Source of the DNA: Verrucomicrobiaceae bacterium
GTDB lineage: Bacteria; Verrucomicrobiota; Verrucomicrobiia; Verrucomicrobiales; Verrucomicrobiaceae
Assembly: GCA_015075365.1 (NCBI GenBank)
Contig: JABTUN010000001.1
Span: 1,178,001-1,242,000 of the forward strand
Length of the DNA: 64,000 nt
Direction of reading: 5' to 3'
Shown piece after piece: positions 45,060-52,262 of the stretch. Below the pieces are notes generated by a model. That model saw nothing but the letters and a program-made list of their open reading frames with translations. It was not told the origin of the DNA and ran no database searches. Each line of letters opens with the position of its first letter. Position 1 is the stretch's first letter. The position numbers and the translations under genes are program-made.

Positions 45060-46166
45060 TTGAAATCGAAAAAATCCAACATCCATGTCCTCATCGCGTG
45101 CGGAGGCACGGGGGGGCATTTGTTTCCCGGCATCGCCGTGGGCGAGGTGCTCGCCCGGCGCGGCCATGATGTGACCCTCCTCATCAGCGAGAAGAAGATC
45201 GACACCCTGGCCGCCAGCGGGCACAAGGAGCTGCGCTTCGAGAAAATGCCCTTTCTGGCCATGCCGAAACCGTGGTCGCCGAAGATGTTCGGATTCCTCA
45301 AAGGACTGTGGCAGGGCACGAAGCGCTGCCGCCAGATCATCCGCGAGCACGAGGTCAGCGTCGTGCTGGGCATGGGTGGCTTCACCTCCTTCGCGCCGCT
45401 CTATGCCGGGCGGAAGGAAAAGTGCCGCACGCTCATCCACGAGAGCAACGCCATCCCCGGCAAGGCCAACAAGCTCAACGCACGCTACTCCGACATCGTG
45501 CTGTGCGGCCTGGAGGCCTGCAAGCCGCTCTTCCCGAAGCATCCGGACGTGCGCGTGATCGGCACGCCGATCCGCAGCACCATGCGGGAGAAAAACACCG
45601 ACGATCCGCACGCCTTCTTCAAGCTCGACAAGAACCGGCGCACACTCCTCATCATGGGCGGCAGCCAGGGCGCGCGCGGCATCAACCGGGCCGTGGGCAT
45701 GGCGCTGGAGCAGTTCGAGAAAATGGACATCCAGGTGCTGCACATTGCCGGCACCACCGATTATGAAGAGGTGCGTGATGTCTATGCGAAGCACCCGCTG
45801 CTCAAGCAGCACGTCGCCGCCTTCTGCCACCGCATGGACCTCGCCTACCGCGTCGCGGACCTCGCCATCGCCCGCAGCGGCGCCTCCAGCATGACGGAGC
45901 TGGCTTACTTTGGCGTTCCAAGCATCCTCGTGCCCTATCCGTATGCCGCGGAGGACCATCAGACGCGCAATGCCGAGATCTTTGATCGTGCCGGTGCGGC
46001 GAAGATGATGCCGGAATCCACCCTGAACGCCGACACGCTCACCGAGGCCGTGCGCGGCATCCTCATGGACAGCAAGGCCGCCAACAAAATGAAGCAGGCC
46101 GCGCAGAAGCAGGCGGTGAAGGACGCCGCGGAAAAAATCGCCACGCTGATCGAGAAGGAAGGGTAA
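45060..46166 (+). CDS. murG: UDP-GlcNAc:lipid I GlcNAc transferase MurG
   Basis: 368 residues from a TTG at 45060. The GT-B enzyme shows the lipid-binding loop ACGGTGGHLFPGIAVGEVL, the second glycine loop VVLGMGGFTSFAP, HESNAIPGKANK and the donor-site blocks MGGSQGARGIN and SGASSMTEL plus PYPYAAEDHQTRNA. It adds GlcNAc to lipid I to make lipid II at the inner membrane face. Because of the inserted TA pair it probably has its own promoter in the 115-bp divergent region. murC and other usual followers are absent; VapBC comes next. Confidence 0.95.
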   Translation: MKSKKSNIHVLIACGGTGGHLFPGIAVGEVLARRGHDVTLLISEKKIDTLAASGHKELRFEKMPFLAMPKPWSPKMFGFLKGLWQGTKRCRQIIREHEVSVVLGMGGFTSFAPLYAGRKEKCRTLIHESNAIPGKANKLNARYSDIVLCGLEACKPLFPKHPDVRVIGTPIRSTMREKNTDDPHAFFKLDKNRRTLLIMGGSQGARGINRAVGMALEQFEKMDIQVLHIAGTTDYEEVRDVYAKHPLLKQHVAAFCHRMDLAYRVADLAIARSGASSMTELAYFGVPSILVPYPYAAEDHQTRNAEIFDRAGAAKMMPESTLNADTLTEAVRGILMDSKAANKMKQAAQKQAVKDAAEKIATLIEKEG

Positions 46167-46212
46167 ATTTGGGGACTCGACGACCTTCGCCCGTTGTGGC
46201 ATGCTCGGTGGC

Positions 46213-46515
46213 ATGAAAGGCATCCTCATCCTTGATGAAACACGCCGCGTCACGCTGCCCAAACAGCTTTGTGACAAGCTGAGCCTGCGCACGGGAGACT
46301 CACTCGCGGTAATCGAGGAGCAAGGAGGGATTCTTTTGAAGCCAAAAACAGCCAGACGCAGGGTCAAGCTGGTCAAGCGAGGCGGCCTGCTCGTCGCAAC
46401 TGGCTTTCCCAAGGGCGTCAGCATCGCCGAAGCCATCGAAGCGGAACGCGAGGAAAGCGACCTTCGTCTGCAGAAGGCACTCACACGGAGGCAACACAAA
46501 GCCCGCAGCGCATGA
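46213..46515 (+). CDS. VapB/AbrB-type antitoxin
   Basis: 100 residues from the ATG at 46213 (the upstream ATG at 46201 is possible). A SpoVT/AbrB swapped-hairpin DNA-binding domain fills the first half: ILILDETRRVTLPKQLCDKL and LRTGDSLAVIEEQGGILLKP. A charged helical tail, which would mask the toxin, fills the second. It overlaps vapC by 4 bp (ATGA). It lies 46 bp after murG and may be read through from it. Confidence 0.82.
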   Translation: MKGILILDETRRVTLPKQLCDKLSLRTGDSLAVIEEQGGILLKPKTARRRVKLVKRGGLLVATGFPKGVSIAEAIEAEREESDLRLQKALTRRQHKARSA

Positions 46516-46937
46516 GATACTACCTCGACGCCTCGATCTTGGTGGCCGCGGTCGTTGACATCGAGCCTGAGCATTCGGCCTGTGCCACCTTGTTGAAAGG
46601 CACGGTGCCTCTGGTTGTGAGAAGTCATGCCTTCTCAGAGGCATTTGCCACGCTCACCGGCGGCAGGCTGGCAATCCAGGTTCCTGCGGACATCGCGATT
46701 CAGTTGATCGAGTTCAACATTGTCCCGCGCGTGCAAATCCTCGACATGAATCCGGCGGATTACCTGCGCGCGATGAGGCAGGCCAAAGCACGAGGAGTAC
46801 GCGGGACAGGCATCCATGACTACCTGCATCTCGCCACGGCAAAACGATTTAAGGCCACGCACCTGCAAACACTGAACCTGCGCCACTTCAGGCATTTTCA
46901 CCGCGCAGGTGATCCCGAAATCGTCAAACCGGCTTGA
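46512..46937 (+). CDS. VapC-like PIN-domain toxin
   Basis: 141 residues with a PIN nuclease fold. MRYYLDASILVAAV gives the first acidic residue (Asp6), SHAFSEAFATLTGG the Glu at about 43, and GIHDYLHLATAKR the later Asp, together the metal-binding set. VapC toxins cleave tRNA or rRNA. It is paired with the AbrB-type antitoxin by a 4-bp overlap and converges with psd 3 bp away. Confidence 0.85.
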   Translation: MRYYLDASILVAAVVDIEPEHSACATLLKGTVPLVVRSHAFSEAFATLTGGRLAIQVPADIAIQLIEFNIVPRVQILDMNPADYLRAMRQAKARGVRGTGIHDYLHLATAKRFKATHLQTLNLRHFRHFHRAGDPEIVKPA

Positions 46938-46940
46938 TCC

Positions 46941-47843
46941 TCACCCGCACGCCCGCGCCGCCACATCCCCCATCTTCGCATACACCTCCCGGCCTGCGGC
47001 GCTGTGCTCGATCAAATCACCGGCAAAGCGCGCGCGCCCCGGCTCGAAAATCGTGATGCAGCAGGAGCCGCCAAAGCGGAAGTAACCCTTCTCACCGCCC
47101 TTCGACACCTTTTCACCCGGCGTGAAGCTCTGCACGATGGAGCCGACACACGTCGCGCCGATTTCGAGCAGCAGCACATCCCCGGGCGTTTCCGTGCGCA
47201 GCATCGTGATCTCCCGCTGGTTCTCCCACAAAATGGACGGACGCCGGCGCAGCGCGATGGGACTCACCGAGTAAAACGGTCCCGTCACCACCCGGGAGGC
47301 CTGCGGCACGCCGCCAAAGGGAAAATGAAAGCGATGATAGTCCACCGGGCACAGCCGGGAGATGAGCATGCTCCCGTGCGCGAAGCGCGCGGCGAGTGCG
47401 TCGTCCCGCAGCAGCGCGGCGAGGTCAAACCGCACGCCTTTGACGAAAAACGCCCCGCACGCGGCGATGTCCGGCAGCACGAGATGACGGCCGTCCGCCG
47501 GAAAGACGATCTCATCCGCACCAGGGGCGATGGGACGCGCCTCCGGCCTCAGCCTCCGATAAAAGAATTCGTTGAAGGTGCGGAAGCTCTCCGGCGCGTC
47601 CGCCAGCTCGCCCACATCCGTGCCGAACGTCTCGATGAAGGGCATCACCTTCGCCCGGCTGGCCGCGGCGTCCATGCGGCGGCCGTACCACGCGGAAAAG
47701 AGCCGCCGCTTCACCAGCGCATGCAGCGGCAGCGCGCCCAGCGGATGCTCATACACAAAGCGCAGAAAGCCCTCCCCGTACACCTGCTCGGTTTCGAGGC
47801 GTCCGGTGACGCGGTTATGAAACTGGATGGGCTGCGCGGGCAT
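46941..47843 (-). CDS. psd: Phosphatidylserine decarboxylase
   Basis: 300 residues. FNEFFYRRLRPEARPI, PADGRHLV and LCPVDYHRFHFPFGG are family blocks; FYSVSPIAL precedes the core. The autocleavage site, LGST in the E. coli enzyme, reads FGGSC here, as in the type II subgroup with GGS; cleavage before Ser should create the pyruvoyl group. The enzyme turns phosphatidylserine into phosphatidylethanolamine at the membrane. No phosphatidylserine synthase gene is nearby. It faces away from the RGG-rich gene, with a shared divergent region of about 108 bp. Confidence 0.92.
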   Translation of the reverse strand: MPAQPIQFHNRVTGRLETEQVYGEGFLRFVYEHPLGALPLHALVKRRLFSAWYGRRMDAAASRAKVMPFIETFGTDVGELADAPESFRTFNEFFYRRLRPEARPIAPGADEIVFPADGRHLVLPDIAACGAFFVKGVRFDLAALLRDDALAARFAHGSMLISRLCPVDYHRFHFPFGGVPQASRVVTGPFYSVSPIALRRRPSILWENQREITMLRTETPGDVLLLEIGATCVGSIVQSFTPGEKVSKGGEKGYFRFGGSCCITIFEPGRARFAGDLIEHSAAGREVYAKMGDVAARACG

Positions 47844-47951
47844 GGGGCCGCCATTCTGGCGGTTTGCGGCGCATTTGCCACCTGAACAAAGTAGGCGACA
47901 AGCGCGTTGTTCTGCCCATCATCGCCGCCCTTGCCGCCCCAGACCGAGCTT

Positions 47952-49592
47952 ATGAGCGAATCCGAATCCAGCACCCCCGACCAGCCCCAGGACGATCTTC
48001 TCGATCTGTCCAGCCTGCGCATGATGCCCGCCTGGGTCGCGGATTTCGGCAAGGAGGAAAAAATCATCGAACGCTTCGCCGGTCGTGAGGACCGCCCCCA
48101 GCGTGGCGACCGCCGTGGCGGCGGTGGTTTCGGTGAGCGCCGTCCTGGAGGAGGAGGCGGTGGCGGCGGTGAGCGCCGTTTCGGCAGTGGCGGCCCAGGA
48201 CCCCGTCGTGACGGCCCTGGCGGCCCTCCACGCGGAGACCGCCGCGATGGACCGCCGCGCGGAGATCGTCGTGATGGCCCAGGCGCAGGCCCGCGCCGTT
48301 TTGGCGATCGCGGCCCCCGCCGCGATGGAGGGGACAACCGCCCCCAGCGCGAGTGGGTGCCCATCCCGCAGGACATCCAGGTCACCATCTATCCTCAGGA
48401 CGAGACCCTCGACACCCTCGCCCAGCACGTCCGCAACACCGGCCACGCCTTCAGCATGTTTGATGCCGCGCGCATCGTCCTCGCCGGCGGTGAGCGCTTC
48501 CACGTCCGCTACCAGTGCGCCGACACGCGCCCCGCGCCCCTCTTCAAGAGCATGATCGACGGCGGCCTCTTCCTCACGCGCGACGAGGCCGTCTCCCACG
48601 TCCTCCACAGCCCCGCCATCGAGGAGTACTACCGCGCGGAGGACATCGAGCTGGAGGCCCCCAAGGGCGACTTCAAATCCGTCGCCATCTGCGGCATGTG
48701 CGGCGAGTTCCTCGGCCCGCCCAGCCACCACAGCTACCAGACCAGCCTCATCCGCCTGCACCGCGAGCGTTTTGCGAACATGCCCTTCGAGGACTTCAAG
48801 CGCCGCGTCCGCGTGGACAGCACGCCCGAGGCCGTCGAAAAATGGAAGGCGCAGGCCAGCAAGGGCCGCCGCTGGGTTTATCTCAAAGGCGAGGTGGCCG
48901 AGGGCGCGGAGCCGCAGACCTTCTCCACCCGCGCCGAGATGGAGACCCACTTCCGCCGCACCCATGCCGCCGACTCCGTCGTCGAGCTGCGGGATGTGAA
49001 CGTCCCCGGCAACATCGACAAGGGCAAACTCACGCATGTGCTCTTCATCCTGCTGCGCAATGCCGTGGAAAACGCCCGCAAGCACCTCTTCGACATCTCC
49101 CAAAAACTCGCCGCCGGCCTCGAGCGCCGCGGCCTCAAGATGTTCAAGCGCCGCGGCGGCAAGATGTTCGTCAGCCGCGTCCGCCCCCGCGCCGTCGATC
49201 CCTCCGTCGTCTTCTCCGCCCCGCTCGCCAAGCTCGTCGAGCTGCTCAAGCAGAACTCCGGCGGCATGCACCTCCACGCCCTGGTCGAGGCCATCGCCCC
49301 CTCACCACCTCGCGATGAGGACGCCCCGCCCCTCGCCCCCGGCGAGACGCCCAAGCCCACGCAGCAGCAGATCGAGGTGCTCAAGGACATCCGCTGGCTC
49401 ACCAACGAAGGCTACGTCATCGAATACAGCGACGGCATGATCTTCCTCGGCGTCCAGGGAGAGCCCCAGCCCGCCAAAAAAGACGAAGCAGCCGCCCCCA
49501 AGGCCGAAAAAGCCGGCAAGCCCGCCAAAGAGCCCAAACCCCGCCGCGCCCGCGTCCCCGTCATCGAGGTGCTCGAGGACGTGTTTGAGTAA
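47952..49592 (+). CDS. RGG-rich probable RNA-binding protein with CxxC motif
   Basis: 546 residues from the ATG at 47952 (MSESESSTPDQ). Residues about 46-134 are a low-complexity tract of Arg, Gly, Asp and Pro (FGERRPGGGGG, then RRDGPPRGDRRDGPG), like eukaryotic RGG boxes. The rest is folded: WVPIPQDIQVTIYPQDE, FHVRYQCADTRPAPLF, a possible zinc site CGMCGEFLGPPSHHSY (247-262) and a C-terminal helical domain with KPTQQQIEVLKDIRWLTNEG. I recognise the layout as recurring in Verrucomicrobia but know no function. The basic tail after EPQPAKK supports nucleic acid binding. The last 45 bp recur 1.1 kb downstream. Confidence 0.8.
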   Translation: MSESESSTPDQPQDDLLDLSSLRMMPAWVADFGKEEKIIERFAGREDRPQRGDRRGGGGFGERRPGGGGGGGGERRFGSGGPGPRRDGPGGPPRGDRRDGPPRGDRRDGPGAGPRRFGDRGPRRDGGDNRPQREWVPIPQDIQVTIYPQDETLDTLAQHVRNTGHAFSMFDAARIVLAGGERFHVRYQCADTRPAPLFKSMIDGGLFLTRDEAVSHVLHSPAIEEYYRAEDIELEAPKGDFKSVAICGMCGEFLGPPSHHSYQTSLIRLHRERFANMPFEDFKRRVRVDSTPEAVEKWKAQASKGRRWVYLKGEVAEGAEPQTFSTRAEMETHFRRTHAADSVVELRDVNVPGNIDKGKLTHVLFILLRNAVENARKHLFDISQKLAAGLERRGLKMFKRRGGKMFVSRVRPRAVDPSVVFSAPLAKLVELLKQNSGGMHLHALVEAIAPSPPRDEDAPPLAPGETPKPTQQQIEVLKDIRWLTNEGYVIEYSDGMIFLGVQGEPQPAKKDEAAAPKAEKAGKPAKEPKPRRARVPVIEVLEDVFE

Positions 49593-49613
49593 GGTTCCAG
49601 GGACGCGTTTCAC

Positions 49614-49704
49614 GGTTCAGGTTTCAGGTTTCAGGTTTCAGGTTTCAGGTTTCAGGTTTCACGTTCCAAGTTCCAAGTTCCAAGTTCCAAGTTCCAAGTT
49701 TCAG
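49614..49704. repeat. Heptamer tandem repeat (GTTTCAG / GTTCCAA), 13 units
   Basis: Thirteen 7-bp units follow each other without gaps: seven of the GTTTCAG kind (first slightly altered, last ending C), five of GTTCCAA, and one more GTTTCAG. The two sub-arrays differ by fixed changes, so each has expanded on its own. It begins 22 bp after the RGG gene stop. A degraded, inverted relative lies at 56805-56890 next to the second hairpin element. Confidence 0.92.
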
Positions 49705-49766
49705 GAGATGGGACGCTGAGCCGGTTCGCCGGAGGCATGACATGGCTTCGTTGTGGCGGTGATCCT

Positions 49767-49933
49767 TAGACCGTTTCTCAAAAAGAATGTCTGAAATGAC
49801 CGGCGGGCGCGGCGGCTTCAGTGGCAAGGAAAGAGCGAGGAGGCTATTGGAACAATAGCTGACGAGCGAATGACGCCGCCAATGGGGCTGCCCCGCCGCC
49901 GGGAATCTGACAGACATTTTGAGAACCGGTCTA
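49767..49933. mobile_element. Inverted-repeat element with triloop hairpin, copy 1 (MITE-like)
   Basis: 167 bp bounded by inverted repeats: left TAGACCGTTTCTCAAAA with TGTCTG close behind, right (reverse complement) TAGACCGGTTCTCAAAA plus TGTCTG. No gene is inside. The interior contains hairpin GCTATTG-GAA-CAATAGC at 49843-49859 with a three-base loop, GGGG-CTG-CCCC further right, and larger GC arms (GGCGGC with GCCGCC). Flanking bases are ATCCT and GACCT, so a target duplication is at best degenerate. The ends match the element at 56891-57171, the interior does not. Confidence 0.78.
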
Positions 49934-49955
49934 GACCTTCGGGCAGCGGCAGCCA

Positions 49956-50297
49956 TCACGAGTTCGGATGCGCCGTCACCAGCCGGGGCGGTTTGTCACC
50001 CTCCACGATCCAGGCCGTCAGGATGCACGGGTTTCGACCGTCCGGCGTCACGAGCTGGCATTCCACGATGAACTTCCTGCCAAAGCGCGTCGTGCTTTCC
50101 TCCGTCACCGGCTGGGTGCGGCCATGCTCCCGCAGCGCCTCCGCCATGCCCTGCCATGCCAGCGCGGTGAAGCCACGGTTGAGAAAAAACTTCGCTTTTG
50201 GCCCGCCTTGCTCGTGCCCCAGGTTCAGGAGGTAATCGACCACCTTCGCCTGTTCGACGATCAGCTCGGCATTCCGTGGCAGCTTTCGTGTCTCCAT
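49956..50297 (-). CDS. DUF6883-like small protein
   Basis: 113 residues. From memory of the family the pattern fits DUF6883: KLPRNAELIVEQAKVVDYLL, then GGPKAKFFLNRGFTALAW, an HG..QPVTEES turn, GRKFIVECQLVTPDG and the close EGDKPPRLVTAHP. Function of DUF6883 is not established; members often sit in two-gene operons with DUF4926-type proteins and look like toxin-antitoxin or immunity pairs, which is inference. Here it is 6 bp downstream of just such a partner. Confidence 0.72.
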   Translation of the reverse strand: METRKLPRNAELIVEQAKVVDYLLNLGHEQGGPKAKFFLNRGFTALAWQGMAEALREHGRTQPVTEESTTRFGRKFIVECQLVTPDGRNPCILTAWIVEGDKPPRLVTAHPNS

Positions 50298-50303
50298 TCC
50301 GCG

Positions 50304-50612
50304 CTACTCCGCCAGTTCGATGTCCGCAGGCTCCAGCGTCACCAGTTTGGGCCGTTCCCCGGCCTTCGCAAATTCCACCTCGTAGCCCGCGCCGCCTTCA
50401 TAGACATGGACGATGGTGCCCTTGGCACCAGCGGCCAGCCCGTCCGCCTCCAGCGCACGCCGCAGGCGCACCACCGCATGCTCCGGCAGCACCACCCCAT
50501 CCTCCAGCGGCTCCACATGGGCCTTCACCCGGAAACGCCCCGGCGACCACGGCCCCGGCAGGTGCAGCGTGCCGTCTGGCGAGGCCTCAAGAATGGCGGT
50601 GATGGTACTCAT
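50304..50612 (-). CDS. DUF4926-like small protein, partner of the DUF6883-like gene
   Basis: 102 residues. The C-terminal half LAAGAKGTIVHVYEGGAGYEVEF plus KLVTLEPADIELAE is the DUF4926 SH3-like barrel. The N-terminal half (MSTITAILEASPDGTLHLP) resembles the start of AbrB-like or UPF0175-type antitoxins. It lies 6 bp upstream of the DUF6883-like gene on the same strand and both sit inside the 1.1-kb segment bounded by the two copies of the RGG gene end. Confidence 0.72.
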   Translation of the reverse strand: MSTITAILEASPDGTLHLPGPWSPGRFRVKAHVEPLEDGVVLPEHAVVRLRRALEADGLAAGAKGTIVHVYEGGAGYEVEFAKAGERPKLVTLEPADIELAE

Positions 50613-50689
50613 GCCGGAATATTATTTCCTGGCAGGGTCAAAATCAATCTTGGAGCCGGATCGTCCGCCGCAGGGACTCCGAATGTCAG

Positions 50690-50734
50690 GCGCGCGTGCC
50701 GGTCATCGAGGTGCTGGAGGACGTGTTTGAGTAA
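50690..50734 (+). pseudogene. Duplicate of the last 15 codons of the RGG-rich gene
   Basis: These 45 bp encode ARVPVIEVLEDVFE and a TAA stop, identical at protein level to the end of the RGG-rich gene at 49548-49592. All four base differences fall at third codon positions and are silent (GCG/GCC, GTG/GTC, CCG/CCC, CTG/CTC). Homology stops abruptly upstream, apart from a chance base or two, and continues downstream only for AAGG. It is not part of a gene here; it marks the edge of an inserted or exchanged segment. Confidence 0.85.
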
Positions 50735-50835
50735 GGCTGAATTCAGCAAACTGGTTGCCTGTGTGGCAAAAGGAATCAGGCGGTGCCTGGCCGGAGGCTT
50801 TCTTGATCGCCGCCTGCACCCTTCTTACGTCCCCA

Positions 50836-52203
50836 TCACTCTTTCAATGTAAGCACGGCCTTCTCCTCCCCCTCCTCAATCGCCACTTCCACGGCGCGTT
50901 TGGCTTTCGCAAGCAGGGACTGAGCTTCTTGGCGGGAGTGGTGGGCTTGGCGGATTTGGGTGATGATCGTTTGGGCGGCTTTCTCGGGGATTTTGGGGAT
51001 GGGGAGCTTGAGGAGGTCGCGTTCGGAGATGGCGGGGTAGAGGCTGGCGCTGGTGTGCAGGTCCATCAGTTCGCAGACGATGGGCAGGCGCAGGTAGGTG
51101 AGCAGGACTTCGGGGGGGATGGCCTTGGGCTCCAGCACGACGAAGCCGGAGGAGCAGACGTGCTCGTGCTGGTCCGGGCCGATGATGGCGCTGAGGCGGC
51201 GGATGGGGCGGACGGTGGAGGTGATGATGTCTCCCTTGTGAACCTTCTGGCTGGCACGGCTGGGGGCTTCATCGGTGGGCGTGGGTTCGCTGGTGGCGGT
51301 GCCGTCGCTGCGCAGGCCGCTGATCTCGATGTAGTGGAAGCTGTCGGCGTGGTGCTTGCTGGCATCAAAGGCGTCGTGACGAGCCGGGGCGACATCATGG
51401 ATGGTCAGGCCGTCGGCGCTGAGTTTGGCGAGCAGTTGGGCGACTCGGGGTGCGAAGTATTCGGCATCGAAGCGGGCGGCGGCGAGGGCTTCGGAGGCGC
51501 GGCGGGTGTAGGTCAGCGGCTCCGGAGGCTCCCAGCCTTCCAAGCCCAGCGCTCGCAGCAGGGTTTGTTCGGCTTGGGTTTGGTGGTGATCAGCTTGTTG
51601 GAGCTTTGCGATGTTCGCGAACATCAACTTCTCAATCGCTGATTGAAATTTAGGTGTAGGAACAAAAACAAGCAGTTCACGGACTCTTTCCAGCGTGAGC
51701 TGATACTGGATGGTTTGTTCTCGCTGGCGTAGCAACTGATTGAAGCCATAGCGGCAGCGAAGGAATGCAGTGAGGTAATAGGGATTGATGCCCGTGATCT
51801 GAACAAGGCCCATCACGGTTCGCGACAGTGCAATCTCGTCATAGTCATGCACCACACTGGCAAAACATGGTGTTCCAACCTTGCTGAGGATAATTTCACC
51901 ACGCCGCGCCGTGCTGATCTGCCCACATTGCTCAATGAACCAGCGAGGCAGACGCTCAAACTCGGCGTCTTGAATGGTCGAGATGACAGGATAGTTGACG
52001 CAGTCCACGCAGCGAGCGAACGGCACATCACCCGATTCGTAGAGATGAGTTGCGGCTGGGTAGAAAGCGCTCGCTGCCATTGTGCAGAACTCGGACAAAG
52101 GTCGTGCATCGTGATCACGAAGACTCCGTTCGATCTCGATATTCTCTTTGGAGTAAAATTCAGCATCGGCACGATCACCGAGATGAACCTCGGCTAGTTG
52201 CAT
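50836..52203 (-). CDS. Restriction-modification specificity subunit (HsdS-like, two target recognition domains)
   Basis: 455 residues from the ATG at 52203. The chain is two similar halves, each a target-recognition domain followed by a helical spacer. Half one ends RERTIQ-like QREQTIQYQLTLERVREL and FQSAIEKLMFANIAKLQQA; half two ends SASLYPAISERDLLKLPIP and AAQTIITQIRQAHHSRQEA. This is the HsdS layout that recognises a bipartite DNA site. It follows the nuclease-methylase fusion gene by about 60 bp on the same strand and should set the specificity for both activities. Confidence 0.9.
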   Translation of the reverse strand: MQLAEVHLGDRADAEFYSKENIEIERSLRDHDARPLSEFCTMAASAFYPAATHLYESGDVPFARCVDCVNYPVISTIQDAEFERLPRWFIEQCGQISTARRGEIILSKVGTPCFASVVHDYDEIALSRTVMGLVQITGINPYYLTAFLRCRYGFNQLLRQREQTIQYQLTLERVRELLVFVPTPKFQSAIEKLMFANIAKLQQADHHQTQAEQTLLRALGLEGWEPPEPLTYTRRASEALAAARFDAEYFAPRVAQLLAKLSADGLTIHDVAPARHDAFDASKHHADSFHYIEISGLRSDGTATSEPTPTDEAPSRASQKVHKGDIITSTVRPIRRLSAIIGPDQHEHVCSSGFVVLEPKAIPPEVLLTYLRLPIVCELMDLHTSASLYPAISERDLLKLPIPKIPEKAAQTIITQIRQAHHSRQEAQSLLAKAKRAVEVAIEEGEEKAVLTLKE

Positions 52204-52262
52204 TACTGTTACTTCCAGCCCCTCCAACAACTTCGCGTAGCGCTTGGCGTTGAAGGGGCGGG

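Noticed and set aside
49614..49704. CRISPR or telomere-like array
   Set aside because: Contiguous heptamers without spacers in the middle of a gene-rich region; a simple tandem repeat explains it.
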